A stretch of 14,182 bases of DNA. Source: a bacterium (GTDB lineage: Bacteria > UBA6262 > WVXT01). The stretch is from assembly GCA_035530055.1 (NCBI GenBank), contig DATKVN010000002.1, positions 1 to 14,182 on the forward strand. Direction: 5' to 3'. Position 1 is the first letter of the stretch. Each line of letters opens with the position of its first letter. Positions 1 through 7,691 of this stretch are shown one piece after another. The notes under the pieces were generated by a model. It searched no databases. It saw only the letters and a list, made by a program, of their open reading frames with translations, and was not told the DNA's origin. The position numbers and the translations under genes are program-made.

Positions 1-139
1 TCGTAGCGAGACCAATATCCCGGGCATTTTCGCTGCCGGTGATGTTACTGAAGTGCCTGCAAAACAGATTATAGTAGCAGCAGGAGAAGGGGCTAAAGCG
101 GCACTGAGTGCTTTCAGATACTTAGCCCAACACAAATAA
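1..139 (+). CDS. trxB: Thioredoxin reductase, C-terminal fragment (cut by window edge)
   Basis: The open frame runs from base 2 to a TAA at 137-139 and encodes the last 45 residues of a flavoprotein. The segment reads [19 protein letters not shown], followed by an [12 protein letters not shown] stretch. The GIFAAGDV motif is the C-terminal FAD-binding signature of the thioredoxin reductase and AhpF family, and the AAGEGAKAA helix caps the flavin site. The NADPH domain and the redox-active CxxC lie outside the window. The AhpF C-terminal domain or a ferredoxin/flavodoxin reductase of the same family is an alternative, since the distinguishing region is not visible. No clear terminator follows it; the next gene has its own promoter at 209-237. 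Confidence 0.85.
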   Translation, partial: RSETNIPGIFAAGDVTEVPAKQIIVAAGEGAKAALSAFRYLAQHK

Positions 140-208
140 GAATAAAGAGTTAAAAAGCAGCCTTAGTGCAAATGGAGGTGAAATAGTAAACAGCTTTTCA
201 GAAAAAGA

Positions 209-237
209 TTGTCAACGCAAAGTAAAGATGTTATAAT
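209..237 (+). promoter_or_regulatory. Sigma70-type promoter for the 305-670 membrane protein gene
   Basis: A TTGTCA -35 box (209-214) and a perfect TATAAT -10 box (232-237) are separated by 17 bp. Transcription would begin near 244, leaving a leader of about 60 nt before the ATG at 305. The match is near consensus, so constitutive expression is likely. No operator-like repeat is visible around it. Confidence 0.75.
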
Positions 238-304
238 ATTTAGCAACTTCTTGCTTGATTGGGTTCTTTTTCGTCTTAACTTTTAGAAGAAAGGAGGAAA
301 AATT

Positions 305-670
305 ATGCTCATATTGGTCAGGCTTGTGGGTATGATCGCGGTGGCTATGGGGATTGTTTTTCTGTTAAGTCCTAAGAGGATGAGGCAATGGATGGTTTTT
401 TGTGAAAAGGGGGTAAGGCCGTACATTATGGGTACTCTGCGGATTCTCGTTGGCATTGTCTTCCTGTTGGCTGCTCCACAGAGCAGGGTTGTTTGGGTTA
501 TAGTTACGATTGGAATACTGGCTTTCTTAGGGGGCATTACCATTTTTATAATCGGACTGGAAAGATTTAAAAGTATGCTCCGATGGTGGCATGGAAGGCC
601 ACTTCTGTTTCTCCGTCTTATTGCGCTTCTCGCTATAGGCTTTGGCATGTTGATTCTTTATTCTGTATAG
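305..670 (+). CDS. Small four-helix integral membrane protein, unknown function
   Basis: This 121-residue protein starts at an ATG preceded by a strong AAAGGAGG Shine-Dalgarno (from about 290). It has four hydrophobic segments, at roughly residues 3-21, 41-58, 63-84 and 101-119. They are separated by short basic loops (SPKRMRQW, ERFKSM, HGRP), so it is an inner-membrane protein with little soluble mass. The layout loosely recalls small DUF2065/YjeT-like membrane proteins, but it is about twice their length and I do not recognise a specific family. It is transcribed from its own near-consensus promoter and stands alone between trxB and carA. There are no catalytic motifs and I infer no function. 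Confidence 0.7.
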   Translation: MLILVRLVGMIAVAMGIVFLLSPKRMRQWMVFCEKGVRPYIMGTLRILVGIVFLLAAPQSRVVWVIVTIGILAFLGGITIFIIGLERFKSMLRWWHGRPLLFLRLIALLAIGFGMLILYSV

Positions 671-703
671 TAGCAGAAGTCTATAAAATTTATGGTTCGT
701 TTC

Positions 704-739
704 TTGACTTAACTTCTCCCTGTACCACGCATGTATAAT
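704..739 (+). promoter_or_regulatory. Candidate promoter for the carA-carB-purF-like cluster
   Basis: A perfect TATAAT -10 box lies at 734-739, 38 bp before the carA start. Upstream is TTGACT (704-709), but the spacing is 24 bp. A weaker TTAACT (709-714) gives 19 bp. The -10 box is convincing, while the -35 assignment is not. The leader would be only about 30 nt, too short for a PyrR-type or other pyrimidine attenuator. Confidence 0.4.
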
Positions 740-777
740 AAAGTAGGGCAAGAGCAGAATATCAATAGGAGAGACAT

Positions 778-1866
778 ATGAGAGGAGTATTAGTTCTGGA
801 GGATGGTAGCTATTTTGAGGGCATCTCCATAGGGAAAGCCGGCGAAAGGATAGGAGAAGTGATTTTAAATACTGCTGTTGTTGGATACCAGGAGATTATG
901 ACCGACCCGGCAAATGCGGGCAAGATTCTGGTTTTCACTTATCCCTTGATAGGCAATTATGGTGTAGCCAAGAAATTTTCTGAGTCTAAAAAATGTTGGA
1001 TAGAGGCCTTGATTATGAAAGAGGAAAGTAAAATGTATTCCAACTGGCAGGCAGAGGACAGTTTCAATAATTTCCTTAAGAAGGAACATCTGGTCACGAT
1101 AAGCGAGGTGGATACAAGGACACTGGCTGTCAAGATTAGAGATAGCGGCCAGATGCTGGGAATAGTTTCCACTTTGGTGCCGCTCGCTGGCAAGGAGACA
1201 AAGATTGGTAAGTTAGTTAAAAAGGTAAAAGATTATAAGAAATATATGAAAAGGAATTTCATAACAAATATCTCAAGAGAGATTACAGAAATTAAAGGTA
1301 ATACTTCAGGACCAAAGATAGTTATATTGGACTTGGGAATCTTGAATAGTTTTCTCGAACAATTAAAGACTCTGGGATGCAATCTTACATTATTGCCCTA
1401 TAATACTGATGCAGACAAAATTCTGGGATTGAATCCCGATGGCTTGATTATTTCTAACGGACCGGAAGAAGATGAAGCAATTTCCGGAATTGTAGAGGTA
1501 GTTAAGAGGCTCATCGGCAAAATTCCTCTCTTGGGTATCTCTTTAGGACATGAGATAATCTGTCTTGCCTTAGGAGGTAGACTTAGGAAACTCAAACTAG
1601 GTCATCGCGGTGTAAATTATCCAGTGAAGTCATCTTCTTCATATAAAGGTGATATCACGGTTCAAAACCATTCATTTGTTGTGGATGAGGAGTCAATAAA
1701 GGGTAGAGAGGACATCAACATTACCCTGCGCAATGTCAATGATGACTCAATCGAGGAGATGGAAAGTGGCCCGCTAAAGTTTATTTCCACCCAGTACTAT
1801 CCAGTAAGTCCTGGATTTGATGAGGTAAATGGAGTATTCAGAAGATTTTTAGAAATGGTAAAGTGA
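778..1866 (+). CDS. carA: Carbamoyl-phosphate synthase small subunit with a degenerate glutaminase site
   Basis: The 362-residue protein spans the full CarA family. It has the N-terminal CPSase_sm domain (about 1-135, with [22 protein letters not shown] and EVDTRTL motifs) and a class I glutamine amidotransferase domain (about 178-360). CarA normally hydrolyses glutamine and passes ammonia to CarB. Here the glutaminase site is gone. The nucleophile Cys of GICLGHQ is Ser255 (GISLGHE). The catalytic His and Glu of the HPE motif are Tyr341 and Val343 (QYYPVSPGF). Glutamine-binding positions are also changed: Ser to Ala45, NGPGDP to NGPEED at 227-232, Gln to Glu259, and Gly to Ser299 in QNHSF. 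The frame is intact and the fold motifs persist, so this is a maintained gene rather than a pseudogene. I infer a structural or allosteric subunit for an ammonia-dependent synthase, as in mammalian CPS1, which also carries Ser. The start is fixed by AGGAGA six bases upstream. carB follows after 10 bp. Confidence 0.93.
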   Translation: MRGVLVLEDGSYFEGISIGKAGERIGEVILNTAVVGYQEIMTDPANAGKILVFTYPLIGNYGVAKKFSESKKCWIEALIMKEESKMYSNWQAEDSFNNFLKKEHLVTISEVDTRTLAVKIRDSGQMLGIVSTLVPLAGKETKIGKLVKKVKDYKKYMKRNFITNISREITEIKGNTSGPKIVILDLGILNSFLEQLKTLGCNLTLLPYNTDADKILGLNPDGLIISNGPEEDEAISGIVEVVKRLIGKIPLLGISLGHEIICLALGGRLRKLKLGHRGVNYPVKSSSSYKGDITVQNHSFVVDEESIKGREDINITLRNVNDDSIEEMESGPLKFISTQYYPVSPGFDEVNGVFRRFLEMVK

Positions 1867-1876
1867 GGAACCTGAC

Positions 1877-4800
1877 ATGCCCAAGCGCAAAGATATAAAT
1901 AAGATATTGATAATAGGCTCTGGCCCAATTGTTATTGGCCAGGCCTGTGAATTTGACTATTCTGGTTCTCAAGCCTGTAAGGCTTTAAGAGAAGAAGGTT
2001 ACTTTACCATCCTTGTAAATAGCAATCCCGCTACTATTATGACCGACCCTGATATGGCAGATGTGACCTACGTTGAGCCACTCACCGTAGAAGTGGTTAC
2101 AGAGATAATAAGGAAGGAGAGACCCGATGCCATCCTGCCTACACTGGGTGGCCAGACAGGTTTGAACCTGGCCTATTTCTTGATGAAAGAAGGCATACTG
2201 GAAAAGTATGGTGTAGAGTCTTTAGGAGCTGATGTCGAGGCTATTTCCAGGGCTGAGGATAGAGAACTGTTTAAGAAGGCAATGCAGGAGATAGGCGTAG
2301 ATGTTCCCAAAAGTGGAATTGCTACAAATCTGGAAGAGGGAATGAGGATAGGCCTGGAGATAGGATTCCCATTGATTTTGAGACCAGCGTATTGTTTAGG
2401 GGGCAGTGGTGGTTCTACTGCTTATAATAAGGAGGAATTGGAAGAGTTTCTAATAAAGGGGCTGGAGATAAGTCCGGTGGGACAAGTATTGGTGGAACAA
2501 TCTGTACTGGGGTGGAAAGAGATAGAGTATGAAGTGATGAGGGACTGCGTGGATAATGTTATTATGATTACTTCTATGGAGAATGTCGACCCCATGGGTG
2601 TACATACCGGGGATAGCATTGTGGTTGCGCCATCGCAGAGCCTGACCAGAGAGGAATACGCACAGTTTGTGAATCTATCTAAAAAGATTATAAGAAAGGT
2701 GGGCATAACCGGGGGAGGGGCGAATATTCAATTTGGACAGAACCCGGATAATGGACACATTGTGATTATCGAAGTCAATCCCAGACTTTCCCGGAGTTCA
2801 GCTTTAGCTTCTAAAGCTACTGGTTTTCCCATTGCCAGGGTGGCTACAAAATTGGCTGTGGGCTTTACTCTTCCCGAGGTTCTCAATCAGATTACAGGAA
2901 AGACAACGTCATTCTTTGAGCCTACGGTTGATTATTGTGTATTTAAAATTTGTAGATTTACTTTTGAAAAATTTCCTCAAGTTCAAAGGGTCATAAATAC
3001 ATCTATGAAAGCAGTCGGTGAAGCGATGTCTATTGGCAGAAACTTTAAGGAAGCACTCCAGAAAGGAATAAGGTCTACTGAGACAGGAAGATTCGGATTG
3101 GGTTCGGATGGAAAAGACAAAATAACCGATAAAGCATTGAAATCAGCCTCAGAGGATTTGATTCAGGAAATAAAAGAAAAAATAAGAATTCCCCATGATG
3201 AGAGACTATTCTTTATCAGATACGGTCTTGAGCTTGGACTAACTGTCGATGAGATTTACGAGCTATCAAAAATTGATAGGTGGTTCATAGATAATATGAA
3301 GCAGATCGTAGAGCTGGGAAAAGAGATAAAGAGATATAAAGGTAAAAATGCAAAAAGCAAGATCAAAATCTCACCAGAGTTACTTAAGAAAGCGAAAAAG
3401 GATGGCTTCTCAGATATACAGCTTGCCTATCTTCTAAATTCGACAGAGAAAAAAATAAGATCTTATAGAAAAAAGTGCAATATAAAAGCGGTCTATAAAT
3501 TGGTAGATACCTGCGCAGGAGAATTTAAAGCGGAGAAACCATATTATTATTCTACATATGAGACCAGGGATGAAAGCCAGCCGTCTGCAAACAAGAAGGT
3601 TCTTATCCTGGGAGGGGGACCTAATAGAATCGGGCAGGGTATAGAGTTCGACTACTGTTGTTGTCACGCATCGTATGCTCTAAAAGAAGAAGGCATGGAA
3701 AGCATTATGGTAAATTGCAATCCAGAGACTGTCTCCACAGATTATGATACTTCAGACAAATTGTATTTTGAACCTTTGACAGTCGAGGACGTATTAAATA
3801 TTGTAGATATTGAAAAACCCGTCGGAGTGATAGTTCAGTTTGGAGGCCAGACTCCACTGAACATATCTGTCCCATTAGCCAAGGCAGGAGTGAAGATTTT
3901 AGGAACCAGCCCTGATTCTATAGACCGGGCAGAGGATAGAAGAAGGTTCCAACAGATGCTTAAGAAATTGAAACTCATCCAGCCTGATAACGGGACAGCT
4001 ACCTCATTGGAAGGAGCAAAGAAGGTTGCCCACAGGATAGGATATCCAGTAGTGGTAAGGCCTTCTTATGTTCTCGGCGGTAGAGCAATGGAGATAGTCT
4101 ATGATGAGGAAGGTTTAGGCAATTTTATGGAAAAAGCAGTGGAGGCATCTCCTGAACGTCCCATTCTTATCGACAAATTCTTGGAAGATGCCATAGAAGT
4201 TGACGTGGATGCAATAGCCGACGGTAAGAATTGCGTGATAGGTGGGATTATGGAGCACATTGAAATGGCGGGCATCCATTCCGGCGATAGCGCAATGGTT
4301 ATTCCTCCTTATACTTTAGGAGAAGACATAATAGAACTCATAAAGAAAAATACTTATGCTATGGCAAAAGAATTGAACGTGAAAGGACTTTTGAATATCC
4401 AGTACGCTGTTAAGAATAATGTGGTCTATGTCCTGGAGGTAAATCCCAGGGCAAGTAGAACAATTCCACTTGTGAGCAAGGTCATAGGGGTTCCTCTGGC
4501 AAAGCTGGCAACTAAGATAATGCTGGGAAAGACATTGCAAGAGTTAGGATTCACCAAGGAAAAGGAAATCAATTATGTTGCCGTAAAAGAGTCTGTATTT
4601 CCTTTTATAAGGTTTCCCGGCGCAGATGCAATCTTGGGCCCGGAGATGAAATCCACAGGGGAGGTTATGGGAATAGATTCCACATTTGGTGTAGCTTATG
4701 CGAAGAGCCAGATAGCTGCTGGACAAAAGTTGCCCCAAAAGGGAAATGTATTCATAAGTGTGAAGAATCAGGATAAGAGGAATATAGTGTTCATTGCCAA

Positions 4801-5146
4801 AAAACTTGCTGACCTCGGGTTTAAGATTATGGCCACTTCTGGCACAGCAGATGCCCTTATGAAGAATGACATAGAAGTAGAGACTCTGCCTAAACTTCAC
4901 GAAGGAAGGCCTAATATTATTGATTTAATAAAAGATAGCAAAGTAGACCTGATAATAAACACTCCTGCTGGAAAAGTGACCAAAGAGGATGAGGTGAAGA
5001 TAAGGTCCCAGGCAATTCTTTATAGTGTGCCTCTCATAACTACTATTGCTGGTGCACAGGCATCTGTTAATGGAATTGAGAATTTGATTAAGAGACCAGA
5101 GGTGTCTGTAAAATCGTTACAGGAATACCATAAAGAGATAAAATAA
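1877..5146 (+). CDS. carB: Carbamoyl-phosphate synthase large subunit
   Basis: At 1089 residues this is full length (E. coli CarB is 1073). It makes carbamoyl phosphate from bicarbonate, ammonia and two ATP, feeding pyrimidine and arginine synthesis. Both homologous halves are complete. The first ATP-grasp unit starts with [20 protein letters not shown] and has [20 protein letters not shown] and the metal-binding [17 protein letters not shown] run. The second starts near residue 573 with [19 protein letters not shown] and has [27 protein letters not shown] and [10 protein letters not shown] linker/oligomerisation domain occupies about 400-560. The C-terminal MGS-like allosteric domain (about 955-1075) keeps ATSGT, KLHEGRP and IINTP, at positions that bind UMP or IMP in E. 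coli. No catalytic residue appears lost, in contrast to its partner CarA. A GAGGA Shine-Dalgarno overlaps the carA stop region, which favours coupled translation. Confidence 0.97.
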   Translation: MPKRKDINKILIIGSGPIVIGQACEFDYSGSQACKALREEGYFTILVNSNPATIMTDPDMADVTYVEPLTVEVVTEIIRKERPDAILPTLGGQTGLNLAYFLMKEGILEKYGVESLGADVEAISRAEDRELFKKAMQEIGVDVPKSGIATNLEEGMRIGLEIGFPLILRPAYCLGGSGGSTAYNKEELEEFLIKGLEISPVGQVLVEQSVLGWKEIEYEVMRDCVDNVIMITSMENVDPMGVHTGDSIVVAPSQSLTREEYAQFVNLSKKIIRKVGITGGGANIQFGQNPDNGHIVIIEVNPRLSRSSALASKATGFPIARVATKLAVGFTLPEVLNQITGKTTSFFEPTVDYCVFKICRFTFEKFPQVQRVINTSMKAVGEAMSIGRNFKEALQKGIRSTETGRFGLGSDGKDKITDKALKSASEDLIQEIKEKIRIPHDERLFFIRYGLELGLTVDEIYELSKIDRWFIDNMKQIVELGKEIKRYKGKNAKSKIKISPELLKKAKKDGFSDIQLAYLLNSTEKKIRSYRKKCNIKAVYKLVDTCAGEFKAEKPYYYSTYETRDESQPSANKKVLILGGGPNRIGQGIEFDYCCCHASYALKEEGMESIMVNCNPETVSTDYDTSDKLYFEPLTVEDVLNIVDIEKPVGVIVQFGGQTPLNISVPLAKAGVKILGTSPDSIDRAEDRRRFQQMLKKLKLIQPDNGTATSLEGAKKVAHRIGYPVVVRPSYVLGGRAMEIVYDEEGLGNFMEKAVEASPERPILIDKFLEDAIEVDVDAIADGKNCVIGGIMEHIEMAGIHSGDSAMVIPPYTLGEDIIELIKKNTYAMAKELNVKGLLNIQYAVKNNVVYVLEVNPRASRTIPLVSKVIGVPLAKLATKIMLGKTLQELGFTKEKEINYVAVKESVFPFIRFPGADAILGPEMKSTGEVMGIDSTFGVAYAKSQIAAGQKLPQKGNVFISVKNQDKRNIVFIAKKLADLGFKIMATSGTADALMKNDIEVETLPKLHEGRPNIIDLIKDSKVDLIINTPAGKVTKEDEVKIRSQAILYSVPLITTIAGAQASVNGIENLIKRPEVSVKSLQEYHKEIK

Positions 5147-5169
5147 TAATTTATGTCAGGGGGTAAAAT

Positions 5170-6645
5170 ATGAGTGGGATTTTTGGAGTGGTTTCTAAGG
5201 AAGATTGTGTAGAGATTCTCTTCTATGGGACGGATTACCATTCCCATTTGGGCACAGAATATGGAGGTATGGCAGTCCTGGGAGAGGATTTCACCCGCCA
5301 GATACACAATATAAGCCAGGATCAGTTTAAGTCAAAATTCTATCAAGATTTCAAGCGTATGAAGGGCAACAAGGGCATCGGCGTTATTAGCGCCTTTGAT
5401 GAACAGCCTATTTATTTAAACTCCAAGTTTGGTCCGTTTTGTATAGTCACTAATGGCATCTTAGAAAATATCGAAGAATTAGCAGGGGGGCTTTTGGAAA
5501 AAGGAATAACCTTCAGTGAAGTGAGTAAAGGTATGGTTAATGTAACTGAGCTTGTAGCCAAGTTAATCAGTCAGGGGAACAATTTGATAGATGGCATAGA
5601 GAAGATGTTCGATGCCATAGACGGTTCCTGCTCACTTTTACTATTGAATAGAGATGGAGTCTATGCTGCCAGAGATAGGTATGGGTATACGCCCCTGGTA
5701 GTGGGAAAGCGAGAGGATGCTTGGGCAGTTACTTCCGAGACTAGCGCCTTCCCCAATATTGAGTTCAAAACGGTAAAATACCTCGAACCTGGAGAGATAA
5801 TTCTGATAAACGAGAAGGGCATGCTCCAAAGGAAGCCGGGTGGAGAGATGAATCAAATCTGTGCATTTCTCTGGATATACATCGGCTTTCCTGCTTCCAA
5901 CTATGAAGGGATAAATGTGGAGACAGTAAGGGAAAGGTGCGGAAGGTTTCTGGCAAAAAGGGATAAGGATATAGAAGTAGATATAGTCTCTGGAGTTCCC
6001 GATTCAGGAACTGCACACGCGCTGGGATATGCAATGGAGTCGGGAAAGCCTTACCGGCGACCTCTGGTGAAATATACGCCCGGGTATGGGAGAAGTTATA
6101 CTCCTCCTTCGCAGGAGATTCGAGATTTGATAGCCAGGATGAAGCTCATTCCTATCAAAGAGATAATTGAAGGTAACAGGATTGTAGTATGTGAGGATTC
6201 TATAGTCAGAGGGACTCAGCTTAAGAACTTCACCATAAAGAAGCTATGGGATAACGGTGCCCGGGAGGTTCACATAAGGCCCGCCTGCCCTCCGTTGATG
6301 TTTCCCTGCAGGTTTAATTTCTCCACGCGTTCCATCTATGAACTCGCTGCCCGCAGGGCCATTCGCAGCATGGAGGGGCAAGATGTGAAGAATGTGTCAA
6401 AGTATATAGACCATAATTCTCAAGAATATAAGAAAATGGTGGAATGGATTGCTAATGAGTTAGAAGGCACCACTCTTAAATACCAGACTGTGGATGACAT
6501 GGTGAAGGCCATCGGGCTTCCTAAGGAGAAGCTGTGCCTTTATTGCTGGACTGGCGAATATCCAAAACCAATGGCGGGTAAGGGAAAAAAGAAGGAGAAA
6601 AACCCGGCTGTTAAGAAGAGAGCGGAAGCCAAGAGAAAAGTATGA
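5170..6645 (+). CDS. PurF-like phosphoribosyltransferase paralogue lacking the catalytic Cys
   Basis: The 491-residue protein has the architecture of glutamine PRPP amidotransferase: an N-terminal Ntn glutaminase-like domain (about 2-230) and a C-terminal type I phosphoribosyltransferase domain (about 240-465). PurF enzymes begin MCGI, with Cys as nucleophile; here it is MSGIFGVV, so Ser2 replaces it. No upstream start would restore a Cys. Other glutamine-site elements are also eroded: the HVRYPTAG region reads GVISAFDEQ, and only TNGILEN resembles the oxyanion motif. The PRPP motif is kept (CEDSIVRGTQ, 341-350). Cys231, Cys380, Cys456 and Cys459 match in context the four 4Fe-4S ligands of B. 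subtilis PurF (FPCRF, LCLYCWTGEYP). A Lys-rich tail follows 467. It sits 23 bp after carB with an AGGGGG Shine-Dalgarno, so it is probably cotranscribed. From memory, MSG-type PurF paralogues occur in other anaerobes, generally annotated as amidophosphoribosyltransferase. I doubt it is the housekeeping glutamine-using PurF. Confidence 0.85.
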   Translation: MSGIFGVVSKEDCVEILFYGTDYHSHLGTEYGGMAVLGEDFTRQIHNISQDQFKSKFYQDFKRMKGNKGIGVISAFDEQPIYLNSKFGPFCIVTNGILENIEELAGGLLEKGITFSEVSKGMVNVTELVAKLISQGNNLIDGIEKMFDAIDGSCSLLLLNRDGVYAARDRYGYTPLVVGKREDAWAVTSETSAFPNIEFKTVKYLEPGEIILINEKGMLQRKPGGEMNQICAFLWIYIGFPASNYEGINVETVRERCGRFLAKRDKDIEVDIVSGVPDSGTAHALGYAMESGKPYRRPLVKYTPGYGRSYTPPSQEIRDLIARMKLIPIKEIIEGNRIVVCEDSIVRGTQLKNFTIKKLWDNGAREVHIRPACPPLMFPCRFNFSTRSIYELAARRAIRSMEGQDVKNVSKYIDHNSQEYKKMVEWIANELEGTTLKYQTVDDMVKAIGLPKEKLCLYCWTGEYPKPMAGKGKKKEKNPAVKKRAEAKRKV

Positions 6646-6792
6646 AATAAATTAGTGCCCGCTACAGGCTGAATCTTTAGTGATTATGCCTACAAGTTAC
6701 TTACGCGACTTCGCCAATGAATAATGGAAAGACGCTGGTGAATTCAGTGCCTGCCGAATATTTTCCCACCCGATAAAGATGAGGTTGTAAAA

Positions 6793-6827
6793 GGGAAACC
6801 CTAAAATGTCCTGTATCTGGGTTTCCC
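6793..6827. other. Perfect 9-bp inverted repeat
   Basis: GGGAAACCC (6793-6801) and GGGTTTCCC (6819-6827) are perfect complements around a 17-nt loop. On the plus strand no T-run follows directly. On the minus strand the stem would be followed by TTTT, but no minus-strand gene needs a terminator there. It lies in the untranslated gap between the purF-like gene and the permease. It may be a leader structure or a relic repeat. Confidence 0.5.
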
Positions 6828-6866
6828 ATTTCATCAGTTCCTGTGTCAGAATCATATACGAATAAG

Positions 6867-6887
6867 AGAAGGGGATGCCCCCCTTCT
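6867..6887 (+). other. Perfect 8-bp hairpin upstream of the permease
   Basis: AGAAGGGG (6867-6874) and CCCCTTCT (6880-6887) form a GC-rich stem with a 5-nt loop. No U-tract follows, so it is a poor intrinsic terminator. It ends 10 nt before the permease Shine-Dalgarno (6898-6905), close enough to affect ribosome loading or 5'-end stability. Confidence 0.5.
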
Positions 6888-6913
6888 AACCATGATTGGA
6901 GGAGGTATGGGGA

Positions 6914-7399
6914 ATGGTAATTGCTACGGTTATAATGGGTCTTCTGGCGATTATTCTTGTTTCTATCGGTTATTACAAAGGAGGAGGAGAACATGTTCTG
7001 GGATTGAAATCAGCAATGAACATGACCATCCAGATTCTTCCTTTAGTAATTTTTGCCTTTATAGTAGCTAGTATGGTTCAGGTTCTTATTCCTCATGAAT
7101 TTCTATCAAAGTGGATAGGTAAAGGATCTGGCATACGGGGTATACTCATCGGCACAGTAGCGGGTAGTTTGGTAACAGGTGGTCCCTATGTCAGTTTACC
7201 GATTGCCGCAGGGCTTTTGCGTTCCGGTGCCAGTGTAGGAACTACGGTGGCATTCTTGACCGGATGGTCGCTGTGTGCATTTGGCAGGTTGCCGATAGAA
7301 GTGGGCGTGATGGGCTGGAAATTTACACTCATTCGGATGGTGAGCACATTTTTCTTCCCCCCTATTGCTGGGCTAATAGCAAATAGATTATTTTCATAG
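6914..7399 (+). CDS. Half-size UPF0718/DUF318-type permease
   Basis: The ATG at 6914 is chosen because GGAGGAGG (6898-6905) lies eight bases upstream. An in-frame TTG at 6896 would put that Shine-Dalgarno inside the gene. The product is 161 residues with about four hydrophobic segments, near residues 1-20, 38-60, 72-105 and 140-158. The central GTVAGSLVTGGPYVSLPIA run and the later TVAFLTGWSLCAFGRLP run are Gly/Pro-rich membrane motifs typical of the predicted permease family PF03773 (ArsP/YraQ-like). Full-length members are about twice this length, so this half-size form would need to dimerise. The substrate is unknown, and the Cys pair used by thiol- or metalloid-linked relatives is not evident. 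It is separated from the purF-like gene by about 270 bp of non-coding sequence. Confidence 0.7.
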   Translation: MVIATVIMGLLAIILVSIGYYKGGGEHVLGLKSAMNMTIQILPLVIFAFIVASMVQVLIPHEFLSKWIGKGSGIRGILIGTVAGSLVTGGPYVSLPIAAGLLRSGASVGTTVAFLTGWSLCAFGRLPIEVGVMGWKFTLIRMVSTFFFPPIAGLIANRLFS

Positions 7400-7410
7400 G
7401 TTTTTTGTGG

Positions 7411-7439
7411 TTGACTCTCAGGTTTATAAGACATATAAT
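7411..7439 (+). promoter_or_regulatory. Strong sigma70-type promoter for the tautomerase and downstream envelope genes
   Basis: TTGACT (7411-7416) and a perfect TATAAT (7434-7439) are 17 bp apart, only one mismatch from full consensus. The -10 box ends 30 bp before the tautomerase ATG at 7470, so the leader is very short. It starts 11 bp after the permease stop codon. Confidence 0.8.
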
Positions 7440-7469
7440 CTAATTACTTCCAATTTTGAGGAGGAAAAA

Positions 7470-7667
7470 ATGCCATTAGTGAATGTGGATTTATGGGAAG
7501 GTCGCAAGGTTGAGCAGAAGAAAAAATTGGTGGCAGGAATCACCAATTTATTTGTAGAAATTACCGGATGTCCCAGGGAAGCGGTTACGGTGATAATCAG
7601 GGATGTCCCCAAGCATAACTGGGGAATTGGAGGTGAATTGAGTTCAGAAAAATTTAAAGAAAAGTAA
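7470..7667 (+). CDS. 4-oxalocrotonate tautomerase family protein
   Basis: The 65-residue product begins MPLVNVDLWEGR. Removal of Met exposes Pro1, the catalytic general base of this family. The ATG at 7470 is chosen because GAGGAGGA lies just upstream and because the family needs Pro directly after Met; a longer in-frame ORF from 7407 would bury it. Numbered from Pro1, Arg11 is conserved (EGR) and the C-terminal hallmark WGIGGELSS matches FGIGGEL of the Pseudomonas enzyme. The second catalytic Arg39 is Thr, and Phe50 is Trp. It is therefore a genuine fold member, but the classical 2-hydroxymuconate reaction is uncertain. No aromatic-degradation genes are nearby. Size and motifs fit a small hexameric cytosolic enzyme. 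Confidence 0.88.
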   Translation: MPLVNVDLWEGRKVEQKKKLVAGITNLFVEITGCPREAVTVIIRDVPKHNWGIGGELSSEKFKEK

Positions 7668-7691
7668 GTACGGAGAAAGGAGGTAGGTAAA

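Noticed and set aside
704-778. Pyrimidine attenuator or riboswitch before carA
   Set aside because: The leader after the likely -10 box is only about 30 nt and has no stem-loop or U-run.
778-1866. carA as a pseudogene
   Set aside because: The frame is complete, the N-terminal domain motifs are conserved, the ribosome site is good and the gene is tightly linked to an intact carB. The changes cluster in the glutaminase site only.
6793-6827. Rho-independent terminator on the minus strand
   Set aside because: A TTTT follows the stem in that direction, but the loop is 17 nt and no minus-strand gene ends there.
6896-6913. TTG start at 6896 for the permease
   Set aside because: The Shine-Dalgarno GGAGGAGG at 6898-6905 would lie within the coding region. 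The ATG at 6914 has optimal spacing and begins directly with the first membrane helix.
6701-6994. A 97-residue minus-strand open frame across the gap before the permease
   Set aside because: Its last 65 or so residues look somewhat protein-like, but no family is recognised, no ribosome site is seen, and its start lies inside the permease gene. It might be a relic; I could not support it as a gene.
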